DNA of 5,274 nucleotides from Sphingomonadales bacterium (lineage in GTDB: Bacteria > Pseudomonadota > Alphaproteobacteria > Sphingomonadales > Sphingomonadaceae). Within the stretch, counting starts at the first letter, position 1. Each line of letters opens with the position of its first letter. The stretch covers positions 1 through 5,274 of the forward strand of contig JAGWUU010000218.1 in the NCBI GenBank assembly GCA_028868335.1, written 5' to 3'. The notes beneath the pieces are model-generated. The model did not search any database, was not told the origin of the DNA, and saw nothing but the letters and a program-made list of their open reading frames with translations. Made by a program: the position numbers and the translations under genes. This document shows, piece by piece, positions 1 through 5,274 of the stretch.

Positions 1-37
1 CGGCTTGTCCTTTCGGGCATTTTGCTTACACAAGCCG
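1..37. repeat. 8-bp inverted repeat at the left edge
   Basis: CGGCTTGT at 1-8 is the exact reverse complement of ACAAGCCG at 30-37, with 21 bases between. In RNA it would form a stem with a large loop. No T-tract follows on the plus strand, so a simple rho-independent terminator is unlikely. It could be a recombinase or regulator site, or chance. The left arm starts at the window edge, so the repeat may be longer than can be seen. Confidence 0.3.
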
Positions 38-199
38 GAGTCCTTGGCAATGTACGCACAATGTAAGCGAACGGGAAGAAACGACCGGCCACGAACAGGC
101 GGCTCTGGCGTATTCTTGATTCAGGATTATGCAGAACATTCAGAAGGATAGAGTGGAATAGCGCAACATAGGTTACCCTCGACGGATGCACTCCGGCAT
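38..199. other. No recognisable gene; possible island edge
   Basis: No convincing gene was found here. The plus-strand frame open from base 1 stops at TAA 64-66 after 21 codons. On the minus strand a frame without a usable start runs from about 120 leftward off the window and could be the end of an unseen gene. A short hairpin (GATGC 185-189 with GCATC 196-200) directly precedes the tRNA-Gly fragment. If that fragment is an attachment site, this stretch would be the terminal part of the integrated element. Confidence 0.3.
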
Positions 200-245
200 C
201 TTGCCAAGGTTGGGGTCGAGGGTTCGAATCCCTTCGCCCGCTCCA
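200..245 (+). pseudogene. 3' half of tRNA-Gly(GCC), attachment-site-like
   Basis: This is the 3' half of a tRNA gene. The anticodon loop TTGCCAA is at 201-207 (anticodon GCC, glycine). Next come the 3' anticodon strand GGTTG, variable loop GGGTC, T-stem GAGGG/CCCTT around loop TTCGAAT (223-229), acceptor strand CGCCCGC (235-241), T and encoded CCA (243-245). The five bases upstream of the loop (GCATC) do not pair fully with GGTTG. No D-arm and no 5' acceptor strand GCGGGCG is found upstream, so it cannot make a tRNA. Element integration at tRNA-Gly genes characteristically leaves a copy of the 3' part, from the anticodon or T-arm to CCA, at the far end of the element. By polarity, the element would lie to the left of this fragment, with the intact gene beyond it. 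The identity as a tRNA fragment is well supported; its role as an att site is inferred. Confidence 0.82.
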
Positions 246-402
246 GTTTTCATATATTTATCGGGATATTGCAGCCGAAGGCCTCGATCTGCTCGCGCGG
301 ATTTTTAACGATTGGCTACCACGGAGCAACCACGCACGTTTCGGAAGGTAGTCTCAAAGGAATACGCCATTGCAAGAAAAACGACGCGGGCTTGCTACTG
401 CC
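246..402. other. Short intergenic stretch, no gene recognised
   Basis: These 157 bases lie between the tRNA-Gly fragment and the left end of the IS. They begin AT-rich (246-262) and then become GC-rich. Only short open frames are present. One minus-strand frame continues outward from the IS end to a stop at 316-318, and one plus-strand frame stops within the stretch. None resembles a family I know. This may be remnant sequence of whatever the IS landed in. Confidence 0.4.
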
Positions 403-435
403 GGTCGTGTCCCAAATGGTGGTGTAGCTGGGGTC
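403..435. repeat. Left terminal inverted repeat of the IS
   Basis: The repeat starts GGTCGTGTCCCAAATGGTGG and ends in AGCTGGGGTC at 435. Aligned with the reverse complement of 1740-1772, 30 of 33 positions are identical; the differences are at repeat positions 9, 13 and 17. The outer eight bases and the inner sixteen are perfectly conserved. Confidence 0.93.
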
Positions 436-502
436 TGAGGTGGTCACCGTGATTTTCGGATAGGTTTGGGTTGCGACACTCGAACCTGACGGAGGAACCA
501 CG

Positions 503-1795
503 ATGACCGATCCGATGGTGCACCTGCGCTCGCTGGTGGAGAAGACCCCGGACGCCGATATTTTGCGCGACATGATCTCGTTTGCCGCCGAGTGGTTGAT
601 GGAGTTGGAGGTCGGCAACCTGACCGGTGCCGGCTATGGCGAGAAGTCGCCCACGCGGCTTGTCCAGCGCAATGGCCATCGTGAGCGCGATTGGCAGACC
701 CGCGCCGGAACGGTTGAGCTGCGCATCCCCAAGCTGCGCAAGGGCAGCTACTTTCCCGGATTTCTCGAGCCACGCCGGATGGCCAAGCGGGCGCTGACGG
801 CGGTGATCCAGGAAGCCTATATCCAGGGGATCTCGACGCGCTCGGTCGACGATCTGGTCAAGGCTATGGGCATGGACGGCATCTCCAAGAGCCAGGTCAG
901 CCGACTGTGCGAGGAGATCGACGAGCGCGTCCACACCTTCCTGGATCGTCCGATCGAGGGTGATTGGCCGTATCTATGGATCGACGCCACTTACGTGAAG
1001 GTCCGCCAGAACGGGCGGATCGTCTCGGTCGCGGTGATCGTCGCGGTGGACGTGAACAGCGACGGCCGCCGCGAAGTGCTCGGCATGGACATCGGCCCCT
1101 CGGAAGCAGAACCCTTCTGGACTGCCTTCCTGCGCAAGCTGACGCGCCGGGGCCTGCGCGGCGTGAAGCTGGCCATCTCCGATGCGCATGAAGGCATCAA
1201 GGCGGCCGTGTCCAAACTGCTGTGCGCCAGCTGGCAGCGGTGCCGCGTCCACTTCATGCGCAACGCCCTAGCCCACGCCGGCAAGAGCGGCCGGCGCGTC
1301 GTCTCCGCGTTCATCGCCACTGCTTTCGCCCAGGAAACGCCAGAGGCGGCCAGCCAGCCGTGGCGCTCCGTGGCCGATCAGGTGCGCCCCAAACTGCCCA
1401 AGCTGGCGACCTTGATGGACGATGCCGAGCCCGACGTGCTGGCCTACATGACATTCCCCAGGGAGCACCGCGCCAAGCTGCACAGCACGAATCCCATCGA
1501 GCGGCTCAACGGCGAGATCAAGCGCAGGACCGAGGTCGTCGGCATCTTCCCCAACGAAGCTGCCATCACCCGCCTCGTCGGTGCCATCCTTATGGAACAG
1601 AGCGACGAATGGGCCGTCCAGCGCGCCCGTTACATGACACTTGAAACCATGGCGCCGCTCAGCGACAATCCCATCGTCATGCTGTCGGCAGTGCCCGGCA
1701 CATCATCCGCTCAGACTGACGCCGAAACGCGCGGGGACCGACCCCAGCTACACCATCATCTGGAACACGACCCATATTGCCTCGTGCTGAGGTGA
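503..1795 (+). CDS. IS256-family (Mutator-type) transposase
   Basis: This 430-aa protein is the IS transposase, which cuts and joins DNA at the element's ends. The N-terminal part (about 1-150) is the DNA-binding region, including an ISKSQVSRLCEEID helix-turn-helix-like segment near 127-140. The catalytic core begins with D161 in LWIDATYVKVR, followed by D227 in AISDAHEGIKAAV. A C-x2-H pair (C247, H250) matches the Mutator-family signature, and the catalytic Glu lies in NPIERLNGEIKRR (330-342; E333 or E338). The family is usually about 390-430 aa, so the gene looks full-length. ATG 503 is chosen because GGAGGA at 491-496 sits 6 bases upstream. The frame runs through the right inverted repeat (giving PQLHHHLEHD), and the last residues plus the stop codon at 1793-1795 lie outside the element. 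No internal lesion is visible. Family identity is firm; activity is inferred. Confidence 0.95.
   Translation: MTDPMVHLRSLVEKTPDADILRDMISFAAEWLMELEVGNLTGAGYGEKSPTRLVQRNGHRERDWQTRAGTVELRIPKLRKGSYFPGFLEPRRMAKRALTAVIQEAYIQGISTRSVDDLVKAMGMDGISKSQVSRLCEEIDERVHTFLDRPIEGDWPYLWIDATYVKVRQNGRIVSVAVIVAVDVNSDGRREVLGMDIGPSEAEPFWTAFLRKLTRRGLRGVKLAISDAHEGIKAAVSKLLCASWQRCRVHFMRNALAHAGKSGRRVVSAFIATAFAQETPEAASQPWRSVADQVRPKLPKLATLMDDAEPDVLAYMTFPREHRAKLHSTNPIERLNGEIKRRTEVVGIFPNEAAITRLVGAILMEQSDEWAVQRARYMTLETMAPLSDNPIVMLSAVPGTSSAQTDAETRGDRPQLHHHLEHDPYCLVLR
1740..1772. repeat. Right terminal inverted repeat of the IS
   Basis: This is the inverted partner of 403-435 with 30/33 identity, reading GACCCCAGCTACACCATCAT at its inner end and AACACGACC at its outer end. 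It overlaps the 3' end of the transposase gene, so it is translated as part of the protein's tail. Confidence 0.93.
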
Positions 1796-1813
1796 CCAAG
1801 GTCTGAATATCCC

Positions 1814-2035
1814 ATGACATCTCTGCAATGGCCGGAATGGCCAATTGCTGCCACTCTGGCGCTCGCTGAAATTGCGGTCGTTCACTGCGTCTTGGAACGG
1901 TCCGCGAATGGCGATAACCCGTCCATGGCAATTCCCTGGCTTGCCGAGATCTATTGCAGCGCGGTTTCGGGAATTGAGTCGACACGGCGCCGTGCGCTGT
2001 GTTCTGTCATGGGGTCGGCGGAGGCTACCACGTGA
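1814..2035 (+). CDS. Doubtful 73-aa ORF overlapping the mgtA start
   Basis: The ATG at 1814 opens a 73-codon frame beginning MTSLQWPEWPIAATLALAEI and ending in a TGA at 2033-2035. That stop overlaps the chosen GTG start of the Mg2+ ATPase by four bases (GTGA), the arrangement of translationally coupled genes. Residues 11-27 are mildly hydrophobic, but there is no clear signal peptide or family motif. The ribosome site is weak: AAGG at 1798-1801 is 12 bases upstream. I do not recognise the product. It could be a leader ORF for mgtA, a remnant of a gene cut by the IS, or a chance open frame in GC-rich DNA. Chance is quite possible. Confidence 0.22.
   Translation: MTSLQWPEWPIAATLALAEIAVVHCVLERSANGDNPSMAIPWLAEIYCSAVSGIESTRRRALCSVMGSAEATT
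2020..2024 (+). promoter_or_regulatory. Shine-Dalgarno site that sets the mgtA start
   Basis: GGAGG at 2020-2024 lies 7 bases before GTG 2032, which is ideal spacing. The upstream in-frame GTG at 1999 lacks a comparable site. The first in-frame ATG (2095) would remove part of the conserved N-terminal cation-ATPase region. This favours GTG 2032 as the start. Confidence 0.75.
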
Positions 2036-4569
2036 GCGCAGACGGGCACGTTCATTCAGCGGAGCAGCAAACGGCCTTCTGGTCCAGTTCGGGAATGGAG
2101 TTGGCCGCCAACGGCCCGGATTGGACCGCGGGGTTGAAAGCGCAGGAAGCACGGCGGCGCTTGGTGCAATATGGTCCGAACGCGATCGATACGGCCGGTG
2201 CGAGCCATTTGCTGCTCAAGATCGTGCGCCGGTTGGCACAACCTCTGGTACTCGTGCTGTTGATTGCCGCCGTGGTTTCCGGGCTGACTGGTGATCTTGC
2301 AAGCACGATCATCATCATGGCAATCGTGACCATCTCCACCGCGATGGACGTGGTGCAGGAGCACGGGGCGGAACGTGCTGCAGCGGCGCTGCGCCAGTCG
2401 ATCGCGATTACCGTAACAACGCTGCGTGATGGCCACGCCGTAGAGATTCCCGTCGAACAGATCGTGCCCGGAGATGTCGTCATGCTTTCGCCGGGCGATC
2501 TTGTCCCAGCGGACGGGATTGTGATTGCCAGCAATGGCGGGCGCGTGAACGAAGCCCTGCTGACCGGCGAGCCCTATCCGGTCGACAAGCGCCCCGGTCC
2601 CAGCGGTGCCGCCGATCCAGCTTCCGCCTTCGATGCCCTGTTTGGCGGGACGGCAGTGGTCAGCGGGGAACTGCAGATGCTGGTCGCACAAACCGGCGCG
2701 GCCACAATGCTGGGCACCATTGCGGCGGCGCTGCAGACCGACGCGCCACTCACCGCTTTCGAGCGCGGGTTGCATCGGCTGGGCCTCCTGATCGTGCGGC
2801 TGACAATCGGTCTCGTGCTGTTCGTGCTGCTGGCCCACATTGTCTTTCACCGCCCGCCCCTTGAATCCTTCATGTTCGCGATTGCCCTGGCCGTGGGCCT
2901 TACCCCCGAGCTGCTGCCGATGGTGACGACCGTTACCTTGTCGCGCGGGGCATTGCGGCTCGCGCGGCAGCGGGTCATCGTCAAGAAACTGTCCGCGATC
3001 CATGATCTCGGGGCGATGGACGTCCTGTGCACCGACAAGACCGGGACATTGACCGAGGCCCGGATCGAATTGTCCGGCTTTCCCGGGATCGATGGACAAG
3101 ATTATGGGCATGCGCTCGAACTGGCAGCACTCAACAGTCGCTTCGTAACTGGCGTGGGTAATCCGCTCGACGATGCGATTCTGGCCAGGGCGGGCAATCT
3201 CGTGGCGGGATGGCGAAGGTGCGCTGACCTGCCGTTCGATTTCGAACGACGGATGGCCTCGACGCTGGTGGAGCGCGATGGTCGGCGCATTCTCATCGTC
3301 AAGGGTGCGCCAGAGGCCGTTCTGGCCAAGTCCAGTCAGGCAGAGCGCTGCACGGATGAGGTTGTCGCGATGGATGCCGCGCTGCGCGGCCAGTGCGACG
3401 CTTTGCACGAGCGCGAGGCCCAAGGCGGCCTGCGGCTGCTTGGGGTGGCGTGGCGCGAATGGACCGGCGACGCCGACCGGATCGGTATGGATGACGAACG
3501 CGATCTGGTGTTTGCCGGGTTCTGCGCCTTTCTCGACCCGCCCAAGGTATCTGCTGCCGTGGCGATTGCGCGGCTGCGTTCGCAGAACGTCGCGGTAAAG
3601 ATCATCTCCGGCGATGCCGCCGCGGTGGTGCTGCATCTGGTTGGAAGCCTGGCGCTCGACTGCAAGGGGATGCTGACTGGCGACGTGATCGCGGGATTGT
3701 CGGATGCGGCGTTGACCGCGAAGGTGCGCGACACCGACCTGTTTGCCCGCGTCTCGCCCGACCAGAAGATGCGGATCATTCGCGCGCTTTCGGCAACGGG
3801 GCATACGGTCGGATTTCTTGGCGACGGGATCAACGATGCACCCGCGATCCGCGCAGCCGACGCCGGAATTTCGGTGGAAAGCGCCACCGACGTCGCGCGG
3901 GCAGCGGCGGATATCGTTCTGCTCGCACCCGATCTTGGCGTGGTTGCGGACGGCGTTGCCGAAGGCCGGCGGACCTACGCCAACATCATGAAATACCTGC
4001 GTATGGGTACCAGCTCCAACTTCGGCAACATGCTGTCGATGGCACTCGCGTCGCTGGTCATCCCTTTCCTGCCCATGACCGCGATACAGATATTGCTGAA
4101 CAACCTGCTTTACGATCTTTCCGAAACGGGCATCCCGTTCGATGCAGTGGACAGCGACGACCTTGCAGCACCGCATAACTGGAACATGGCTGCCATCATG
4201 CGCTTTACCGGGGTGATGGGGCCGCTGTCGTCGGTGTTCGACATTGCCACGTTCGGCCTGCTGTTGTTCGTCTATCACGCGGCGCCTGATGAGTTCCGGA
4301 CCGCGTGGTTCGTGGAATCGATTCTGACGCAAATTCTGGTGATCTTCGTCATTCGCACCCGCCTGCTGCCGTGGCACAGTCGGCCTCACCCGGCGCTGGT
4401 CGTCACCAGTCTCGGCGCGCTGGCCGTTGCCCTGTTCCTGGCGTTGGGGCCATTCGCGCGGGTCTTCGGCTTTGCCTCGTTGCCACAGTCCCTGCTGTTG
4501 TGGGTGATCGCGCTGGCGGCGATATATCTGGCATTGGCGCAAGTGTTGAAGCGCCTGGCAATTGCTTGA
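2032..4569 (+). CDS. mgtA: MgtA-type magnesium-importing P-type ATPase
   Basis: This 845-aa inner-membrane P3B-type ATPase should use ATP to move Mg2+ into the cytoplasm. Numbering is from GTG 2032. An N-terminal cation-ATPase region (about 20-60) is followed by a first membrane pair near 67-108. The actuator domain contains LTGE (177-180). A second membrane pair (about 250-302) holds LTPELLP (290-296), the family's transport-site helix. The phosphorylation site is CTDKTGTLT with Asp335. The nucleotide-binding domain has FDFERR (402-407) and KGAPE (424-428), and the hinge has GDGINDAP (597-604). The C-terminal membrane half starts near 663 and includes NNLLYDLSETGIPFD, very close to the equivalent MgtA segment in enterobacteria. 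The usual TGD motif reads SGD (526-528), a conservative change. The protein is slightly shorter than E. coli MgtA (about 898 aa), mainly at the N-terminus. The frame is intact. mgtA homologues are commonly induced by low Mg2+; no such control element could be identified here. Confidence 0.93.
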   Translation: MSADGHVHSAEQQTAFWSSSGMELAANGPDWTAGLKAQEARRRLVQYGPNAIDTAGASHLLLKIVRRLAQPLVLVLLIAAVVSGLTGDLASTIIIMAIVTISTAMDVVQEHGAERAAAALRQSIAITVTTLRDGHAVEIPVEQIVPGDVVMLSPGDLVPADGIVIASNGGRVNEALLTGEPYPVDKRPGPSGAADPASAFDALFGGTAVVSGELQMLVAQTGAATMLGTIAAALQTDAPLTAFERGLHRLGLLIVRLTIGLVLFVLLAHIVFHRPPLESFMFAIALAVGLTPELLPMVTTVTLSRGALRLARQRVIVKKLSAIHDLGAMDVLCTDKTGTLTEARIELSGFPGIDGQDYGHALELAALNSRFVTGVGNPLDDAILARAGNLVAGWRRCADLPFDFERRMASTLVERDGRRILIVKGAPEAVLAKSSQAERCTDEVVAMDAALRGQCDALHEREAQGGLRLLGVAWREWTGDADRIGMDDERDLVFAGFCAFLDPPKVSAAVAIARLRSQNVAVKIISGDAAAVVLHLVGSLALDCKGMLTGDVIAGLSDAALTAKVRDTDLFARVSPDQKMRIIRALSATGHTVGFLGDGINDAPAIRAADAGISVESATDVARAAADIVLLAPDLGVVADGVAEGRRTYANIMKYLRMGTSSNFGNMLSMALASLVIPFLPMTAIQILLNNLLYDLSETGIPFDAVDSDDLAAPHNWNMAAIMRFTGVMGPLSSVFDIATFGLLLFVYHAAPDEFRTAWFVESILTQILVIFVIRTRLLPWHSRPHPALVVTSLGALAVALFLALGPFARVFGFASLPQSLLLWVIALAAIYLALAQVLKRLAIA

Positions 4570-4591
4570 CGGCACAGATAAAATCATTTGC

Positions 4592-4606
4592 GATAAGCAG
4601 CTTATC
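4592..4606 (+). terminator. Possible weak terminator after mgtA
   Basis: GATAAG-CAG-CTTATC forms a 6-bp stem (7 bp if GC/GC at the loop also pairs) 22 bases after the mgtA stop. It is followed by TGTTTGTTGG, which is T-rich but broken by Gs. An outer pair, ACAGATAA (4574-4581) with TTATCTGT (4602-4609), competes with it. The stem is AT-rich and lies within the end of the LysR remnant, so chance is possible. Confidence 0.35.
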
Positions 4607-5112
4607 TGTTTGTTGGAGCCCAACTAGAAAAGGCGAATTCCGCCCAGATAGCGATCGTAGGACGAGCTGTGGTGCCCCCTCAATAGCCGTCGGGCGCTGA
4701 TGGTTGTCGGCGAGGACGAGTGAAAGTCTTGGGAGTGCTGAGATCCCCAGGCCTTCCTTTATCAGCGCGCAACAGGCCGCCACGCTTGGCGCTTCGACCG
4801 ACAAGTTCATTGCCATGTTTTGGCGATCCATGACGCTGTCGAATACCTGGCGGATGCCGCTGCCGACCGGAACGGTGACCGCGGACCGTTCTTTGAGAAT
4901 GGACCACGGTAATTCTCCGATGCCCGCTAAGGGATCGTCCTAGCGGCAGACCCATCCCACAAGGGCAGATACCGCACGCGTTTATCCGCAGCGGGGCGGG
5001 CGCATAGTCCGAAGTCGATTTCGCCTTGCTCCACCGAGGCAAGCAAGGCATCGGTTGCCTGTTCGCCAGTCAAATGGGCCAGGCGTGGGGCGGGAGCGAT
5101 TCTAAGCCCAAA

Positions 5113-5129
5113 GTGCCTTAAAAAGGCAC
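5113..5129. repeat. 7-bp hairpin near the truncated LysR edge
   Basis: GTGCCTT and AAGGCAC form a perfect 7-bp stem around AAA. It encodes part of the AFLRHF segment of the LysR remnant on the minus strand, so it may be coincidental. No clear T-tract follows it on either strand. Confidence 0.35.
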
Positions 5130-5145
5130 GAAAACCCCCTTCCCA

Positions 5146-5161
5146 GCGAAAGCACTTTCGC
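5146..5161. terminator. Hairpin between tRNA-Thr and the LysR remnant
   Basis: GCGAAA-GCAC-TTTCGC is a perfect 6-bp stem with a 4-base loop, starting 31 bases downstream of the tRNA-Thr 3' end. On the plus strand it is followed by a T-rich run (5162-5178, including TTTTT). On the minus strand, the direction of tRNA-Thr, TTTT comes only after an interrupting G-rich stretch. It could end transcription reading rightward toward the tRNA, or less ideally serve the tRNA itself. Confidence 0.4.
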
Positions 5162-5192
5162 CTTATCTTTCTGTTTTTCCTTGAGAAAGTGG

Positions 5193-5268
5193 TGGTGCCG
5201 CTTAGGTGATTCGAACACCTGACCCCATCATTACGAATGATGTGCTCTACCGACTGAGCTAAAGCGGC
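5193..5268 (-). tRNA. tRNA-Thr (anticodon CGT)
   Basis: On the minus strand this is a complete 76-base cloverleaf. The acceptor GCCGCTT/AAGCGGC is perfect, and the D-arm is GCTC/GAGC with loop AGTCGGTA. The anticodon stem CATCA/TGATG encloses TTCGTAA (anticodon CGT, reading ACG), and the T-arm AGGTG/CACCT encloses TTCGAAT. The discriminator is A and CCA is encoded. The promoter lies outside the window. The gene appears functional. Its 3' end faces the LysR remnant, the side where tRNA-targeting elements join. Confidence 0.97.
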
Positions 5269-5274
5269 ATACCG

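Larger units (their letters stand above)
403..1772 (+). mobile_element. IS256-family insertion sequence, near-intact, 1,370 bp
   Basis: The element is bounded by 33-bp terminal inverted repeats at 403-435 and 1740-1772 and carries a single transposase gene, which matches IS256-family organisation (about 1.3-1.5 kb, one long ORF). The transposase keeps its catalytic residues and both ends are present, so the copy could still be mobile. An exact 8- or 9-bp target duplication is not seen. The 9 bases on the left (GCTACTGCC, 394-402) and right (CATATTGCC, 1773-1781) share 6 of 9 positions. This could mean an old insertion with mutated flanks, or recombination between two IS copies. The end may be one base further out on the right, where the repeat would begin GGGTCGTG. 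Confidence 0.92.
4562..5130 (-). pseudogene. Decayed LysR-type regulator, effector domain only
   Basis: Reading leftward on the minus strand, two frames join into a LysR substrate-binding domain. The first (about 5130 to 4962) gives RAFLRHFGLRIA, then ATDALLASVEQGEIDFGLCA and YLPL. The second (4939 to 4562) gives DDPLAGIGELPWS, VPVGSGIRQVFDSVM, then LIKEGLGISALPRL and a C-terminal helix ending FICAVKQ. The frame changes between about 4961 and 4942. The second frame also has an amber codon at 4940-4942 inside VCR*DDPLAG, and the first frame terminates at 4927-4929. The N-terminal helix-turn-helix domain is absent: the homology fades about 60 bases before the tRNA-Thr gene. No stop is seen at the expected C-terminus, where the frame runs on antisense into the mgtA end. 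A functional regulator is not possible from this DNA. The original target is unknown. Confidence 0.82.

Noticed and set aside
316..618. 100-codon minus-strand frame crossing the left IS boundary
   Set aside because: Most of it is IS sequence read backward and the remaining 28 codons match no family I know. There is no support for a gene interrupted there.
395..934. 179-codon minus-strand frame across the IS left half
   Set aside because: It is antisense to the transposase and crosses the inverted repeat. Its HLGHD-like tail only reflects the repeat being translated from the other end.
1845..2294. 149-codon plus-strand frame upstream of and overlapping the mgtA start
   Set aside because: It overlaps more than 250 bases of well-supported mgtA coding sequence in another frame and has no recognisable motif.
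2056..4623. 855-codon open frame on the minus strand, antisense to mgtA
   Set aside because: It mirrors the mgtA coding frame in GC-rich DNA, its translation is low-complexity and rich in Arg, Gln and His with no family motifs, and the plus strand clearly encodes a complete ATPase.
4305..4700. 131-codon plus-strand frame over the mgtA 3' end
   Set aside because: It is out of frame with mgtA, overlaps its last membrane segments and continues into the LysR remnant, with no motif of its own.
4680..5051. 123-codon minus-strand frame in the LysR region
   Set aside because: It is the third frame across the LysR remnant. The LysR-like residues fall in the two other frames, and this one is Arg- and His-rich shadow.
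1..5274. CRISPR array or phage-defence system
   Set aside because: No regularly spaced repeats and no defence-type protein domains were seen. The only long repeats are the two IS ends.

Overview
The window looks like an accessory or tRNA-flanked junction region of a GC-rich alphaproteobacterium. The tRNA-Gly acceptor and T-arm sequence, the GC-rich third positions and the gene content fit a sphingomonad-type genome. That assignment is inference from sequence style, not from a search.

Layout, left to right. Positions 1-199 hold no recognisable gene. Positions 200-245 are the 3' half of a tRNA-Gly(GCC) gene (anticodon loop through CCA) with no 5' half, which is the usual appearance of an integrative-element attachment site. 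Positions 403-1772 are a near-complete IS256-family insertion sequence with 33-bp terminal inverted repeats (30/33 identical) and an uninterrupted DDE transposase that reads through the right repeat and stops at 1795. After a 259-base interval, a large gene (GTG start at 2032, stop at 4569) encodes an MgtA-type P-type ATPase that should import Mg2+ across the inner membrane. The interval contains a doubtful small reading frame that overlaps the ATPase start by 4 nt (GTGA). Convergent with the ATPase, at 4562-5130 on the minus strand, is the decayed effector-binding part of a LysR-type regulator. It has no DNA-binding domain, and carries a frameshift and an in-frame amber codon. The window ends with an intact tRNA-Thr(CGT) gene on the minus strand (5193-5268).

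How the parts relate. The only apparently functional products are the transposase, the Mg2+ ATPase and tRNA-Thr. The LysR remnant, the tRNA-Gly fragment and the IS indicate a history of insertion and deletion around two tRNA genes. The LysR remnant becomes unrecognisable about 60 bp from the tRNA-Thr 3' end, which is where tRNA-targeting elements commonly join. The IS lies about 260 bp upstream of mgtA and may have replaced part of its original control region. I found no CRISPR array, and no convincing undescribed multi-gene system. The points most worth checking are the tRNA-Gly half-site, the junction at tRNA-Thr and the 4-nt overlapping leader frame of mgtA.
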